DNA of 10,866 nt from Candidatus Heimdallarchaeota archaeon (GCA_022574115.1 JACZSS010000020.1:1097-11962); one strand, 5' to 3'. Positions 1 to 7,841 are shown, counted from the first letter of the stretch. Translations and numbers: made by a program. The notes: a model not told the origin generated them from the letters alone.

Positions 1-2736
1 CAACATGTTCTCTTGTAGTTCTCGAGAATTATCTGATGCCGCAAATAGACCATGTATGGCGCGCAGCCGCACCTGACAATCGTCATCTCGCAATAATGGT
101 CTGAGATTTTCATAAATCTCAGTAGATAGCCTTTTGCTCGAATGAGCTACACTACCTAATGCTTCAACAGCAGCTAATTGTACTCTCACCGATGGATCAT
201 TTCTAGCTTTTGTCGCTCTGCGATGAACTGCCTTAGAAAGATTAGCATCAACATAAACTGCCGCTCCCATTAAATTTATTGCTCGAACTCGAACATCTTC
301 ATTTTCATGGTCAAGATTGAGATCTGCCATTTGATATACTTCTTCAGCATATTTTGGCGTCGATTTAATAATCGCACTGAGTATAATAAATATCTTTACT
401 CTTACGAAAGGAGTCGATGACTTAGAAGCTTCTTTTATTAGATTGAAAATATTATCATGCATATCTGGATGATCATCTGCAATTGCATTTATTACATTGA
501 GCGCTCCAAGTAAAGGTGCATCCCGTAATTCATCAAATCTAGAACTAAGATTGGCGAAAATGTCTTCAATTAATTCGGGATGATTTCCGACATCTTTGGT
601 CAGAGCATCATAGGCGATTTTTTGAATTTCAAGATTCGTGTCATCAAGGCCACTGAGTATCAATTGCAAGATTTGATCTTCTTGGCCAGATCCATATTGA
701 GCGATATTTACGATAACTTGATAACTATCTCGTCTATATTCATCATCTGGATTGGTAGTTCCAGCAGCGACGATTTCGATTAAATCCTCGGATAAAGATG
801 AATCAGCACGGATTATTGCCCGGATACCCTTTATTGTATTTTCAATTCTCATTCCCTTCCCTTTGTGGGTTAGATTTAATCCCAAAATGCTTATCGCAAT
901 CCTGCCAATATTTTGGCTCTCCTTAGAAGCTTTGTTTAGGAATCTGGTGATTGCGGTGATTGTCCCAGCATGCCCTGATTTATTCAAAGTTTTTATCATT
1001 AAGGCTAAAACGTAGGTCCTGTATTCAGGCTCTTCACTAATAATTTGTTGTAATGCAATTCCAGTATCCCAACTTATAACTGGATCATCATCGGTAATTC
1101 TAGCTTGAAATAAGGTAAGAGCTTCTTCTTTGGCCTCTCCAGAGATGTGTCTCAGTATATTCCTCATCGATCTAACCGCATAGATTCTAGCACCGACATA
1201 TTCAGAATCTAGTGCTTTTTTGGTGAGATTATAATAGCCCTCATCAAATTTATCAAGTCGTTCCGATATGACAAATAAAGTTTGAGAAGCAGCGATTTGA
1301 ACTCTCTCGTTTCCTTTGGACAGTGATTCCTCGACAATAGACTTAAAGGAATCAGCCTTTTTTGGGTCTTTCCTTATGGTTTTAGCCATTTCGAGCAATA
1401 AATTTTCAATTGAACGCTCGGATTTCAGTTTGCCATAGATGAAAAGATATCCATCGACATCTTCACCATAAAACTTTGGTACTTCCTTTATAAGTCTGCG
1501 TTCTGAGGTTCCGGGGGGTCTTCTAAATATAAATAACGCAGTAAAAATTATTACAAAATTCTGAATGACTAGCACGATCCCAATCAGTATCCTGAAGTCT
1601 CCCAAACCTATATCGACCAATACACCACTTCTTAAATTGCGATTAATGAAAATTTCAAGGGCCGATGACATAATTACTCCAAGGAATACGTAAACTGGAA
1701 GAAAAAGTTGAAAGATGTTTACTTTAAAACCACCTTCCGTCCACACCTCCTTCATTTCTTTGGTCGCACCTCTTCCCTTGTTGAAAAGAGCTAGAAATAA
1801 GGGACCAGCTAATAAACTCTGGGTTACTGCAACTCCAAATACATTGATCAGAGTCAGAATCCCAAAAATTGCTGTAGCAATTATGGCCTGAATGGCAATA
1901 ACAACCAACAGTAAACCTCCTACATCAAACTCCAACTCTCGTATGTTTATTTTTGGCATACCTAATTTCTTCAAATCTTTCCTGGGATTTCGAATAAGTT
2001 TGAGCCTGATCAAATCTTCCGCAATTCCAGCTCCAGCCAAAGCTCCCAGACTGATCAATGGTAAAATTGTAGCAACTAGAATTAAAGCACCAAAAAAAGA
2101 TAGCTTGTCAACAAGAACCGCAAGGAGAAGCGTTGGCAGAATATAAGTAAAGAGATAAGCTATTACTGCTACTAAGAACGGAGATTTCACGAATTCAGCG
2201 ATAATTTCTAAAATCTGTTCGGTGATATATTCGGAAGGAATGGAACTGTCCTCCCCGGGTAAAGCCAAAAATCGATATTGGAAAAATGGATAGACTACTA
2301 AGAAGATCAAAATCGAACCAACAAAAAATTGGGCAATACTGCTAGTATCTGTTAATTGTATCACCGTCCCATCGTCAAGTGTAATCGACTTATCCGGATT
2401 CGACAAATCAAAAAATTGTAATAATATTATCAAGAAAGCATCATATCCACTTGCAATAAACCAAGCGAAAAGAAAAATTCCCAAAATTTTTTGAAAGGAT
2501 AACTCGAAAACCGAATTAACACCTTCTGTTTGTATAATCTCGTTTGCTGCAAAGTTGAAGGCTGCAATAAATATGAAAGTACCGATGATTAGCATGAATA
2601 ACAGAATCGCATCAAAACCCAGTAAGGCTTCCTTTAAGGCCAGTGGTGTGCCATCATTTGTCACTATAAGGAAATATGCCACCATAAGTAAGATCGCGAT
2701 TCCTGATGAGACTCGGGGGGAAGTAATTGATGCCAT
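1..2736 (-). CDS. Polytopic membrane protein with C-terminal HEAT-repeat solenoid (3' end outside window)
   Basis: The frame is open from an ATG at 2736 to base 1, giving 912 visible residues with no stop, so the C-terminus is missing. Residues 1-410 contain about ten hydrophobic stretches (near 13-27, 37-60, 84-108, 133-152, 185-210, 213-236, 273-297, 298-316, 343-360 and 377-407), which predicts an integral membrane domain. From about residue 430 onward the protein is a helical repeat. Each 35-40 residue unit carries the HEAT-type signature of an acidic/proline turn, then V-R, then an Ala-rich helix, for example NDPSVRVQLAAVEALG (846-861), NEDVRVRAINLMGAA (812-826) and NERVQIAASQTLF (475-487). 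I count roughly twelve units. The solenoid would be a protein-protein interaction surface, presumably cytosolic. I do not recognise the membrane domain family and assign no transport activity. The start follows an in-frame TAA and sits about 31 bases after a TATA box. Confidence 0.85.
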   Translation of the reverse strand, partial: MASITSPRVSSGIAILLMVAYFLIVTNDGTPLALKEALLGFDAILLFMLIIGTFIFIAAFNFAANEIIQTEGVNSVFELSFQKILGIFLFAWFIASGYDAFLIILLQFFDLSNPDKSITLDDGTVIQLTDTSSIAQFFVGSILIFLVVYPFFQYRFLALPGEDSSIPSEYITEQILEIIAEFVKSPFLVAVIAYLFTYILPTLLLAVLVDKLSFFGALILVATILPLISLGALAGAGIAEDLIRLKLIRNPRKDLKKLGMPKINIRELEFDVGGLLLVVIAIQAIIATAIFGILTLINVFGVAVTQSLLAGPLFLALFNKGRGATKEMKEVWTEGGFKVNIFQLFLPVYVFLGVIMSSALEIFINRNLRSGVLVDIGLGDFRILIGIVLVIQNFVIIFTALFIFRRPPGTSERRLIKEVPKFYGEDVDGYLFIYGKLKSERSIENLLLEMAKTIRKDPKKADSFKSIVEESLSKGNERVQIAASQTLFVISERLDKFDEGYYNLTKKALDSEYVGARIYAVRSMRNILRHISGEAKEEALTLFQARITDDDPVISWDTGIALQQIISEEPEYRTYVLALMIKTLNKSGHAGTITAITRFLNKASKESQNIGRIAISILGLNLTHKGKGMRIENTIKGIRAIIRADSSLSEDLIEIVAAGTTNPDDEYRRDSYQVIVNIAQYGSGQEDQILQLILSGLDDTNLEIQKIAYDALTKDVGNHPELIEDIFANLSSRFDELRDAPLLGALNVINAIADDHPDMHDNIFNLIKEASKSSTPFVRVKIFIILSAIIKSTPKYAEEVYQMADLNLDHENEDVRVRAINLMGAAVYVDANLSKAVHRRATKARNDPSVRVQLAAVEALGSVAHSSKRLSTEIYENLRPLLRDDDCQVRLRAIHGLFAASDNSRELQENML

Positions 2737-2762
2737 TATGCAACAAATTCGAGATTCAGTTT

Positions 2763-2771
2763 CTTATAATA
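2763..2771 (-). promoter_or_regulatory. TATA box for the membrane/HEAT gene
   Basis: On the minus strand the sequence TATTATAAG is centred near 2767, about 31 bases before the ATG at 2736. With archaeal spacing (TATA centre about 26 bases before transcription start), the mRNA would begin about 5 bases before the start codon. No Shine-Dalgarno motif is visible, consistent with a leaderless message. Confidence 0.55.
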
Positions 2772-2810
2772 GTATTGAACATGGCTTAACAATTGACTGA
2801 GTATAACTTT

Positions 2811-2834
2811 CAAACTTGTCGAAGACAAAGTTTG
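2811..2834. repeat. Imperfect inverted repeat in divergent promoter region
   Basis: CAAACTTGTC (2811-2820), a GAA loop and GACAAAGTTTG (2824-2834) form a 10-bp stem with one extra A in the right arm. It lies between two divergent promoters (TATA boxes near 2767 and 2892). A shared operator is possible, but no regulator is identified. The rest of 2737-2920 shows no other structure that I can support. Confidence 0.45.
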
Positions 2835-2888
2835 ATTAGAGTTTAATTTTTAGTCCGCAAGACTGAGTAAACTTTTATTTTTCCCTAG

Positions 2889-2895
2889 TTTATAC
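2889..2895 (+). promoter_or_regulatory. TATA box for the Roadblock-like gene
   Basis: TTTATAC is centred near 2892. Archaeal spacing predicts transcription starting near 2918, only a few bases before an ATG at 2921 and about 80 bases before the first in-frame ATG at 2998. This spacing is part of the argument that the gene originally started at 2921. Confidence 0.5.
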
Positions 2896-2997
2896 GTTGC
2901 ATGCTGATGCAATATCTCTCATGACGAACTTTTCTTTGACTATAAACCTGAGGAACTGGGTTATGCTAAGGATGTTATCGAAAAACTATCAGATAAA

Positions 2998-3498
2998 ATG
3001 TTTGATTATATCGTTCAATTGAACGAAATCAAAGAAATACAAGGCATTTCCATAGTCTGCTTAAATGGAAAACAACCACTGAGGTTTGCGGTTCGCGAAA
3101 GTGATTTTGAAAATTTAAAGTCGGTAGCTGAAGTGATCGAAAGTCTAGATCCAAGAGAATATTTTAAGGATTTAATGGATTTTGAATACAGAGGATTGGG
3201 ACACTTAACCTTGGACGATTTTGACATATTTCTGGCAAAAATTGATGATGATAATCTCTTCCTACTATTAACTAGTGATGCCAGTACAGCGATGTTCAAT
3301 ACTGGTCAAAAGATAGTTGATGAGATACGGCAATTAGTCAAAAAAGATGAAGCGGTACAGCAAATTGAGGATATAACTGCTGAATTAAAAGGCAAGATGA
3401 TCGAAAAGAATGCCCCGATTCAACAAAATAAGAAAAAAGAAATCTCTAAGCAAGAATTAATGTCTCAATTAAGGGGAAAACTTGACTCATTAAACTAA
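2998..3498 (+). CDS. Roadblock/LC7-like domain protein with C-terminal helical tail
   Basis: This 166-residue protein shows a Roadblock/LC7-like layout: an N-terminal helix (about 1-15), then the strand pair GISIVCLNGKQPLRFA (16-31), a helix (about 36-50), the strands around FDIFLAKIDDDNLFLLLTS (75-93) and a final helix (about 98-115). Residues 116-166 add charged helices likely to form a coiled coil. Such domains dimerise and usually serve small GTPases; they are numerous in Asgard archaea. No GTPase gene is visible nearby. The match is by pattern and is moderately divergent. The start at 2998 is doubtful. The frame stays open upstream to a TGA at 2905 and encodes a coding-like stretch (EELGYAKDVIEKLSDK) without a usual start codon, while ATG 2921 lies one base out of frame. 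The stop overlaps the convergent hydrolase gene by four bases. Confidence 0.7.
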   Translation: MFDYIVQLNEIKEIQGISIVCLNGKQPLRFAVRESDFENLKSVAEVIESLDPREYFKDLMDFEYRGLGHLTLDDFDIFLAKIDDDNLFLLLTSDASTAMFNTGQKIVDEIRQLVKKDEAVQQIEDITAELKGKMIEKNAPIQQNKKKEISKQELMSQLRGKLDSLN

Positions 3499-4187
3499 TC
3501 GAGAGAATTTAACCAATTCGATATGGCCTCAAAGACTGAATCTGGTATGTGGCACGAGTTTTCTTTAATCATGGTCACCTTATCGTCCGGATCAAGACAA
3601 AGATTTTCATTTGCGTTTTTGATTTCAACCGATGTAGCGTTTTGACCAGTTTTGATTGTATATCTTTCCATTGCATTTTGTGTCCTCAGACTTAATTCTT
3701 CCCCAACCACTGACAGGACGGATAAATTCATCTGTTCCATCTTTAAATCATTCAATCCAGTTGAAATTAAGATCAAGCGTTCAAATGTGGTGATATTATT
3801 TAGCTCATCCCACTTTCTGTAGATATGGGCTGCACCGCCCCCAAACGCAATTATACCAATTTTACTCTGATCAATTTTTTCATTTCCGACAAGACATCGG
3901 TACGCAGAAACAATATCCGCTCGGCTTGATAAACCTGACGAAGATCTTCCTGTTCCTCCTTTGTCATAACTTAGAACTGCATAGTTACTTTCGTTGAGCA
4001 CTCGAATAAACTTTGTATAATAATTATTAAATCCCGGAAAACCTCTCGCATCTCCTGTTCTGGTGTGTTGAGATGGTCCTGGAACTAATAAAAAACCTGC
4101 ATGTTTCGATGCCAAATTGTCAGGAAAATCAATTTGACCAGCCAATGAATAGGGACCAGAGAAAAATTCCACTTCTACGCTTGTCAA
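3495..4187 (-). CDS. Alpha/beta-hydrolase-fold protein lacking the nucleophile serine
   Basis: The 230-residue protein has the core of a small alpha/beta hydrolase of the dienelactone-hydrolase or peptidase-S9-like type. An N-terminal beta region (4-21) leads to LLVPGPSQHTRTG (33-45, oxyanion-loop region), then the hallmark VLSYDKGGTGRSSSG (71-85), a nucleophile-elbow strand, and a C-terminal H213 in NSCHIPD. The elbow reads IGIIAFGGGA (110-119). Aligning it with the usual G-x-S-x-G puts glycine at residue 116, where the catalytic serine should be. The DNA (ttt ggg ggc ggt) leaves no ambiguity. It may therefore be a pseudo-enzyme or use another mechanism. The start is TTG at 4187, the only ATG/GTG/TTG codon in the frame after an in-frame TAA. 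It lies 58 bases behind menE on the same strand and is probably co-transcribed with it. A MenH or thioesterase role is suggested by position but argued against by the missing serine. Confidence 0.75.
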   Translation of the reverse strand: MTSVEVEFFSGPYSLAGQIDFPDNLASKHAGFLLVPGPSQHTRTGDARGFPGFNNYYTKFIRVLNESNYAVLSYDKGGTGRSSSGLSSRADIVSAYRCLVGNEKIDQSKIGIIAFGGGAAHIYRKWDELNNITTFERLILISTGLNDLKMEQMNLSVLSVVGEELSLRTQNAMERYTIKTGQNATSVEIKNANENLCLDPDDKVTMIKENSCHIPDSVFEAISNWLNSLD

Positions 4188-4245
4188 GATATTGTTTGTT
4201 GGGTCTCGTCTATTTAACGTCTGTATTCTTTGAACATTGATTATA

Positions 4246-5721
4246 TCAAGTCTCCACTTTATTCTTTACCATTGTTGAAATCTTCTTCCTGTCGTATTTT
4301 CCTAGTCCCAGTTTTGGTAGGTCATCAAAAACAATAAATTTTTTCGGAACTTTAAATCTAGCAATTTTTTCTCGCAGAAAGTTCCGTAAATCGGTATAAT
4401 TCACTGTATGCGACCCTTGAGGAACAATAGCAGCAACCACAATTTGGCCCCACTCATCATCTGGTATGCCGACTACACATATTTCACTAACCAGTGAATG
4501 CTGACTCAAGGCCCTTTCTACTTCAATAGGATAAACATTTTCGCCACCCGTAACTATCAGATCAGATCGTCGACTCAATACAAAAAGATCACCATCTGCA
4601 TCCAAATAGCCGAGATCTCCGGTTCTGAATTCTCCTTCAATGGTTTTTGAAAGCTCACCGGTTAAATAAGCACGGATGACACTCGAGCCAGCAATAACAA
4701 TTTCCCCAATTTCATTTGTCTGACAGTCATTTTCATCGGGATCAATAATACGAACTGCAATAGAATCTATTGGTTTTCCCGCTGACAACGGTTTTGCAAA
4801 AATTGTATCTGTTAACGCGGTCGTAACCTGAGATGTCGCTTCAGTCAAACCATACGTTACCGCGATTGGTAAATTATGAGATTTAGCGTCCATGATCAAA
4901 CGTTGATTAACTGGACCTCCACCGATTAAAATGAGTCTCAATTTAGCAGGAACATTTAAGTTCGAATTATTGTCCATGAGTCTACGTAACATCGTTGGAA
5001 CAAGTGAAACTACCGTTATCTGTAAATCTAATATTATTGCTATCAAATTATTTGCATCAAATTTGCTATCAATGACAATTGTAGTTCCATTTATACAACC
5101 TCGTGTCACGATGGAAAGTCCTCCGATATGATAGAGGGGAATCGTCAAGAGCCAACGGTCAGATTCTTTCAACCCCAGTCGTTTTTGTGATGACCGAGCA
5201 GATGAATAAATATTATTGTATGAGAGGAGAGCTCCCTTAGGTGTTCCAGTTGTTCCTGACGTCATCAAGATTGAATGAATGTCTTCGGGTTCTAAATCAT
5301 GTTTATCCTTGGATTCAGACTTTTGAACCAACTTGGTCGATATATCGTATTCCAAATCAAGCAAAATCTGAAGCCCGGATATAGTCAGCTGATGAAATTT
5401 TTGAAATTCTTGATTTGTAATCAGGAAGCGAACAGAGGCGATTTCTAGTTGTCTATTAATTTCAGCTGTGTGTAACCGTAAATTCACCGGTACGAAAATT
5501 GCCCTAACAACAATTAATGCATGAATTAAGGTGATGAATAAAAACGATGTTGGCAGGAAAACGGCAACTCGTGAACCCTTTGTAATTCCCTTAGATCGTA
5601 AGTAAACCGCAAGCGCTTCACTGTCAGTATATAATTGATCATAGGTTTTTGACCCAATAGCATCCGCCAAAGCTATCTTTTTTGGATTCTTTAGATATTG
5701 GTAATAGAGCCATTCCTTCAT
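4246..5721 (-). CDS. menE: o-Succinylbenzoate-CoA ligase (MenE)
   Basis: MenE activates o-succinylbenzoate with ATP and then CoA, giving o-succinylbenzoyl-CoA for naphthoquinone ring closure in menaquinone synthesis. The 491 residues match an ANL-superfamily acyl-CoA ligase of usual length. The motifs are the phosphate loop TSGTTGTPKG (154-163), YHIGG (197-201), YGLTE (290-294), RTGDLG (366-371), the hinge-region SRRSDLIVTGGENVYP (383-398) and the C-terminal GKYDR with catalytic lysine 475. The GGENVYP hinge and the compact length favour MenE over long-chain ligases. The adjacent prenyltransferase supports this, but another aryl- or acyl-CoA ligase cannot be excluded from motifs alone. The ATG at 5721 follows the menA stop by six bases, implying an operon and probably coupled translation. 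No Shine-Dalgarno site is visible. The protein should be cytosolic. Confidence 0.85.
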   Translation of the reverse strand: MKEWLYYQYLKNPKKIALADAIGSKTYDQLYTDSEALAVYLRSKGITKGSRVAVFLPTSFLFITLIHALIVVRAIFVPVNLRLHTAEINRQLEIASVRFLITNQEFQKFHQLTISGLQILLDLEYDISTKLVQKSESKDKHDLEPEDIHSILMTSGTTGTPKGALLSYNNIYSSARSSQKRLGLKESDRWLLTIPLYHIGGLSIVTRGCINGTTIVIDSKFDANNLIAIILDLQITVVSLVPTMLRRLMDNNSNLNVPAKLRLILIGGGPVNQRLIMDAKSHNLPIAVTYGLTEATSQVTTALTDTIFAKPLSAGKPIDSIAVRIIDPDENDCQTNEIGEIVIAGSSVIRAYLTGELSKTIEGEFRTGDLGYLDADGDLFVLSRRSDLIVTGGENVYPIEVERALSQHSLVSEICVVGIPDDEWGQIVVAAIVPQGSHTVNYTDLRNFLREKIARFKVPKKFIVFDDLPKLGLGKYDRKKISTMVKNKVET

Positions 5722-5727
5722 GGTTGA

Positions 5728-6624
5728 TCACGAAAGAAAAATACCGATGGACAGCAAAAGTTGAAATTGAAGACTCAGTCGTGCCGTTTTGGCTAGTACT
5801 TGATTCAGATCTGGACCTATATCCATCTTAATTAATCCGTAAGTAAGTTTCCACGCAATGGGTAAAGTAATCATGGGAAGAAAAATAAAATAGGAACTAT
5901 TTCCAAACAGAAACAATGCAAATACCACGACATAGGACAGAATTAGTGAGAGTATGTACTGAAACAGGGTTGCCCGGTATCCAATTAGCACCGCAAGAGT
6001 TTTCTTACCAGTTTTTTTATCATTTTCAAGATCCCTGTAGTTGTTTATTACTAAAATATTATTCACTAACAAACCTGAAGTGACTGAACCCAATAACACT
6101 TGAGGCGAGGTTTTTCCTGTAATTGCAAAAAAAGTACCGTTCACGGCTATTATCCCAAAAAATACAAATACAAATATGTCTCCCAAACCTCGGTAACCAA
6201 ATGCGATCACCGTTCCGCTATACGTCAGTAATGCGATGATTGAAATAGTTCCTATAATTAAAATGACGAATCCAGCCTTGTAGATCAGAAATAATCCATC
6301 CAGGACTGCAAGAATAATATTGATGATTAATGCACCTAAGATTTCACGCTCGGTGAGAAGCCCTTGAGCCGTCACTCTGATCGGTCCTAGCCTTTCTGAA
6401 GTATCAATCCCTTTTTTGTAGTCGAAGTAATCATTGGCCAAATTAGCTGCCACTTGCAAGAGCATTGCTCCCAGTAAGCATGCAACAGCAATTGAAAATT
6501 CGATTGTAGATGCCGAGTAAGCAAATGCTGTACCTAACAATACTGGTCCAATAGCAGCAGGAAGCGTTTTTGGTCGGATTGCGAGCAACCAGATCGAGAT
6601 TTTTGACATGTGTTGCTCCATCAT
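5728..6624 (-). CDS. menA: 1,4-Dihydroxy-2-naphthoate polyprenyltransferase (MenA), UbiA superfamily
   Basis: MenA attaches the isoprenoid chain to DHNA at the membrane, giving demethylmenaquinone. The 298-residue protein has the UbiA plan of about eight to nine membrane helices and both prenyl-diphosphate/Mg-binding motifs: NDYFDYKKGID (64-74) in the first Asp-rich loop and NNYRDLENDKKTGK (194-207) in the second. The N-terminal WLLAIRPKTLPAAIGPVLLG (12-31) and the GPIRVTAQGLL stretch (80-90) are typical of MenA rather than of UbiA or digeranylgeranylglyceryl-phosphate synthases. Starts are ATG 6624, the adjacent ATG 6621, or ATG 6609 at residue 6; the membrane domain begins after all three. 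It is the first gene of the menA-menE(-hydrolase) cluster, with a 102-base gap to the upstream gene containing a possible TATA box. The chain-length donor cannot be read from the sequence. Confidence 0.88.
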   Translation of the reverse strand: MMEQHMSKISIWLLAIRPKTLPAAIGPVLLGTAFAYSASTIEFSIAVACLLGAMLLQVAANLANDYFDYKKGIDTSERLGPIRVTAQGLLTEREILGALIINIILAVLDGLFLIYKAGFVILIIGTISIIALLTYSGTVIAFGYRGLGDIFVFVFFGIIAVNGTFFAITGKTSPQVLLGSVTSGLLVNNILVINNYRDLENDKKTGKKTLAVLIGYRATLFQYILSLILSYVVVFALFLFGNSSYFIFLPMITLPIAWKLTYGLIKMDIGPDLNQVLAKTARLSLQFQLLLSIGIFLS

Positions 6625-6656
6625 TTTTCTACACTAAGATTTTGTACTGTTTTTTA

Positions 6657-6664
6657 GAAGTATA
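6657..6664 (-). promoter_or_regulatory. Possible TATA box for the menA operon
   Basis: CTATACTT on the minus strand is centred about 37 bases before ATG 6624, giving a short leader of about ten bases. An A-rich TTCTAAAAAA tract just downstream is an alternative with 29-base spacing, so the exact element is uncertain. Confidence 0.35.
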
Positions 6665-6689
6665 GTTTAGCTATCTCGGTATTTGCCAG

Positions 6690-6700
6690 CTTAAAAAATC
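6690..6700 (-). terminator. Poly-T tract, possible archaeal terminator
   Basis: On the minus strand GGGATTTTTTAAGC places six T residues (6698-6693) about 30 bases after the stop of the cyclase-like gene and before the menA promoter. Archaeal termination often needs only a T-run in the non-template strand. There is no clear hairpin, and the assignment rests on position. Confidence 0.35.
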
Positions 6701-6726
6701 CCTTCAAGCATTGATTTTATTCAGAA

Positions 6727-7671
6727 TTAGACACTTTGGTAGCGGGTGACTTTTTTCCACCACCTCAAGACGCGAAGCGCTCGCAATGTATTCCATCTGC
6801 TAATATCGTGCAATTCTTCCATTTTAATCCAAAATTCCCCTATATGTTCATGTTCCAATAACCATTTTCCGTTTTCTTCCTTAGCACGTATTAAATTAAT
6901 GGCGTCTTTGAATCTATTATCATAACGATGATTGATGGATTGGAAATAGTCCATAGCGGTCAATACATCATAATTCAATCTGGGTGGAAAGGCGAAGTGA
7001 AGAATTTCTCTGGTTGCTACTCTGTATGTGGTGTGGGACCGAAACAGCTGATGTTCAAGGAGGAATTCATGTCCTTCAAACATTAGATCACTTACCGTTC
7101 CTAAATGCTGATGATCTATAAGCGAGTAGTCCCTCAGACCTTCTAAGACCATGATTGTTGTATGGAATGATGAGTGTGTCGCTCCGTCCAATCTCCTGCA
7201 GTTCCATCCACCATCGGTCATCTGATTTTCTATTAAAAACTCAAAAATTGCCTCTCGGTATTGTGATTTGACTTTAAAATAGGAAAGGAGGGATAGAACA
7301 ATTCCAGACTCGCATACTTCACTATGGTTTTTGGCGGTGTCGTAATTAACTCCTCCATCTCGTTGTAGACCTTCGTTAATCAGCAAGTTAACTGCTTCCT
7401 TAAAATTGACAATTTCGTACGGAACTGAAAATCTCCGTAAAAGATTCAAAACCCAAAGTGTTCCCTTCCATGCATGATCTGCAATGTGATGACCCCATGT
7501 CATATCCTCGCCTTGAAAAGAACTAATTTGTTGGAACCATCCATCCTCTATCTCAATCTGTAAACGAGATCGAGCTAGATCCTCTTTACCCGATTCCAAT
7601 AGATCTCGGTGGACCTGATATCTGATTACTGGATCGCCGTTTAATAGCCAGTTGATAACTTCAGTAACCAC
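6727..7671 (-). CDS. Squalene-cyclase-like alpha/alpha-barrel repeat protein
   Basis: The 314 residues resemble the family often annotated as squalene cyclase or prenyltransferase/squalene-oxidase repeat protein. Signatures are the N-terminal WLLNGDPVIRYQVHRDLL (8-25), DGGWNC (153-158) followed by SSFHTTIMVLEGL (167-179), the central LHFAFPPRLNYDVL (224-237), and C-terminal SRWNTLRALRVLRW (291-304). QW-like DGG repeats at 105-107 and 153-158 indicate helical-hairpin barrel units. The protein is half the length of true squalene-hopene cyclases and shows no DxDD protonation motif, so cyclase activity is not supported; its real function is unknown. It has no signal peptide or membrane segment. 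The start is GTG at 7671, chosen because a strong TATA box lies exactly 26 bases upstream (a leaderless message) and the family N-terminus begins there. It reads toward menA but probably forms a separate transcript. Confidence 0.75.
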   Translation of the reverse strand: MVTEVINWLLNGDPVIRYQVHRDLLESGKEDLARSRLQIEIEDGWFQQISSFQGEDMTWGHHIADHAWKGTLWVLNLLRRFSVPYEIVNFKEAVNLLINEGLQRDGGVNYDTAKNHSEVCESGIVLSLLSYFKVKSQYREAIFEFLIENQMTDGGWNCRRLDGATHSSFHTTIMVLEGLRDYSLIDHQHLGTVSDLMFEGHEFLLEHQLFRSHTTYRVATREILHFAFPPRLNYDVLTAMDYFQSINHRYDNRFKDAINLIRAKEENGKWLLEHEHIGEFWIKMEELHDISRWNTLRALRVLRWWKKVTRYQSV

Positions 7672-7692
7672 GAAATTAGTTGAGCTTAATTT

Positions 7693-7700
7693 CTATATAA
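7693..7700 (-). promoter_or_regulatory. Strong TATA box for the cyclase-like gene
   Basis: On the minus strand TTTCC-TTATATAG is the best TATA/BRE-like element of the window. Its centre is 26 bases before GTG 7671, so transcription should start at or within a base or two of the start codon. This argues for a leaderless mRNA and fixes the GTG start. Confidence 0.65.
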
Positions 7701-7841
7701 GGAAATAGGTTTTGAATTAATCATTCAAAAAAGTATATCTTGATTTAAGAATATTCCTGTTCTTGAAACTATCCTAAGAACTTACATTAGGGATAATGAT
7801 AGGATCCTCACTCAGATAGCGTTTAGCCTTCTGAGCAAGTT

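Noticed and set aside
580..2800. Several plus-strand open frames of 67-87 codons (580-783, 752-1015, 1892-2146, 2555-2800)
   Set aside because: They lie opposite the long minus-strand membrane/HEAT gene, whose translation has clear membrane helices and repeats. Their own translations show no family pattern.
3015..3299. Minus-strand open frame opposite the Roadblock-like gene
   Set aside because: It is an antisense shadow. The plus-strand product has a recognisable domain and this one does not.
4931..5131. Plus-strand open frame within menE
   Set aside because: It is antisense to conserved MenE motifs and has no support.
7790..7840. Possible C/D-box small RNA or tRNA-like element (AATGATA ... 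CTCAGA/TCTGAG inverted repeat)
   Set aside because: Box C is imperfect, D' and C' are not in order, and no cloverleaf can be drawn. Chance similarity is more likely.
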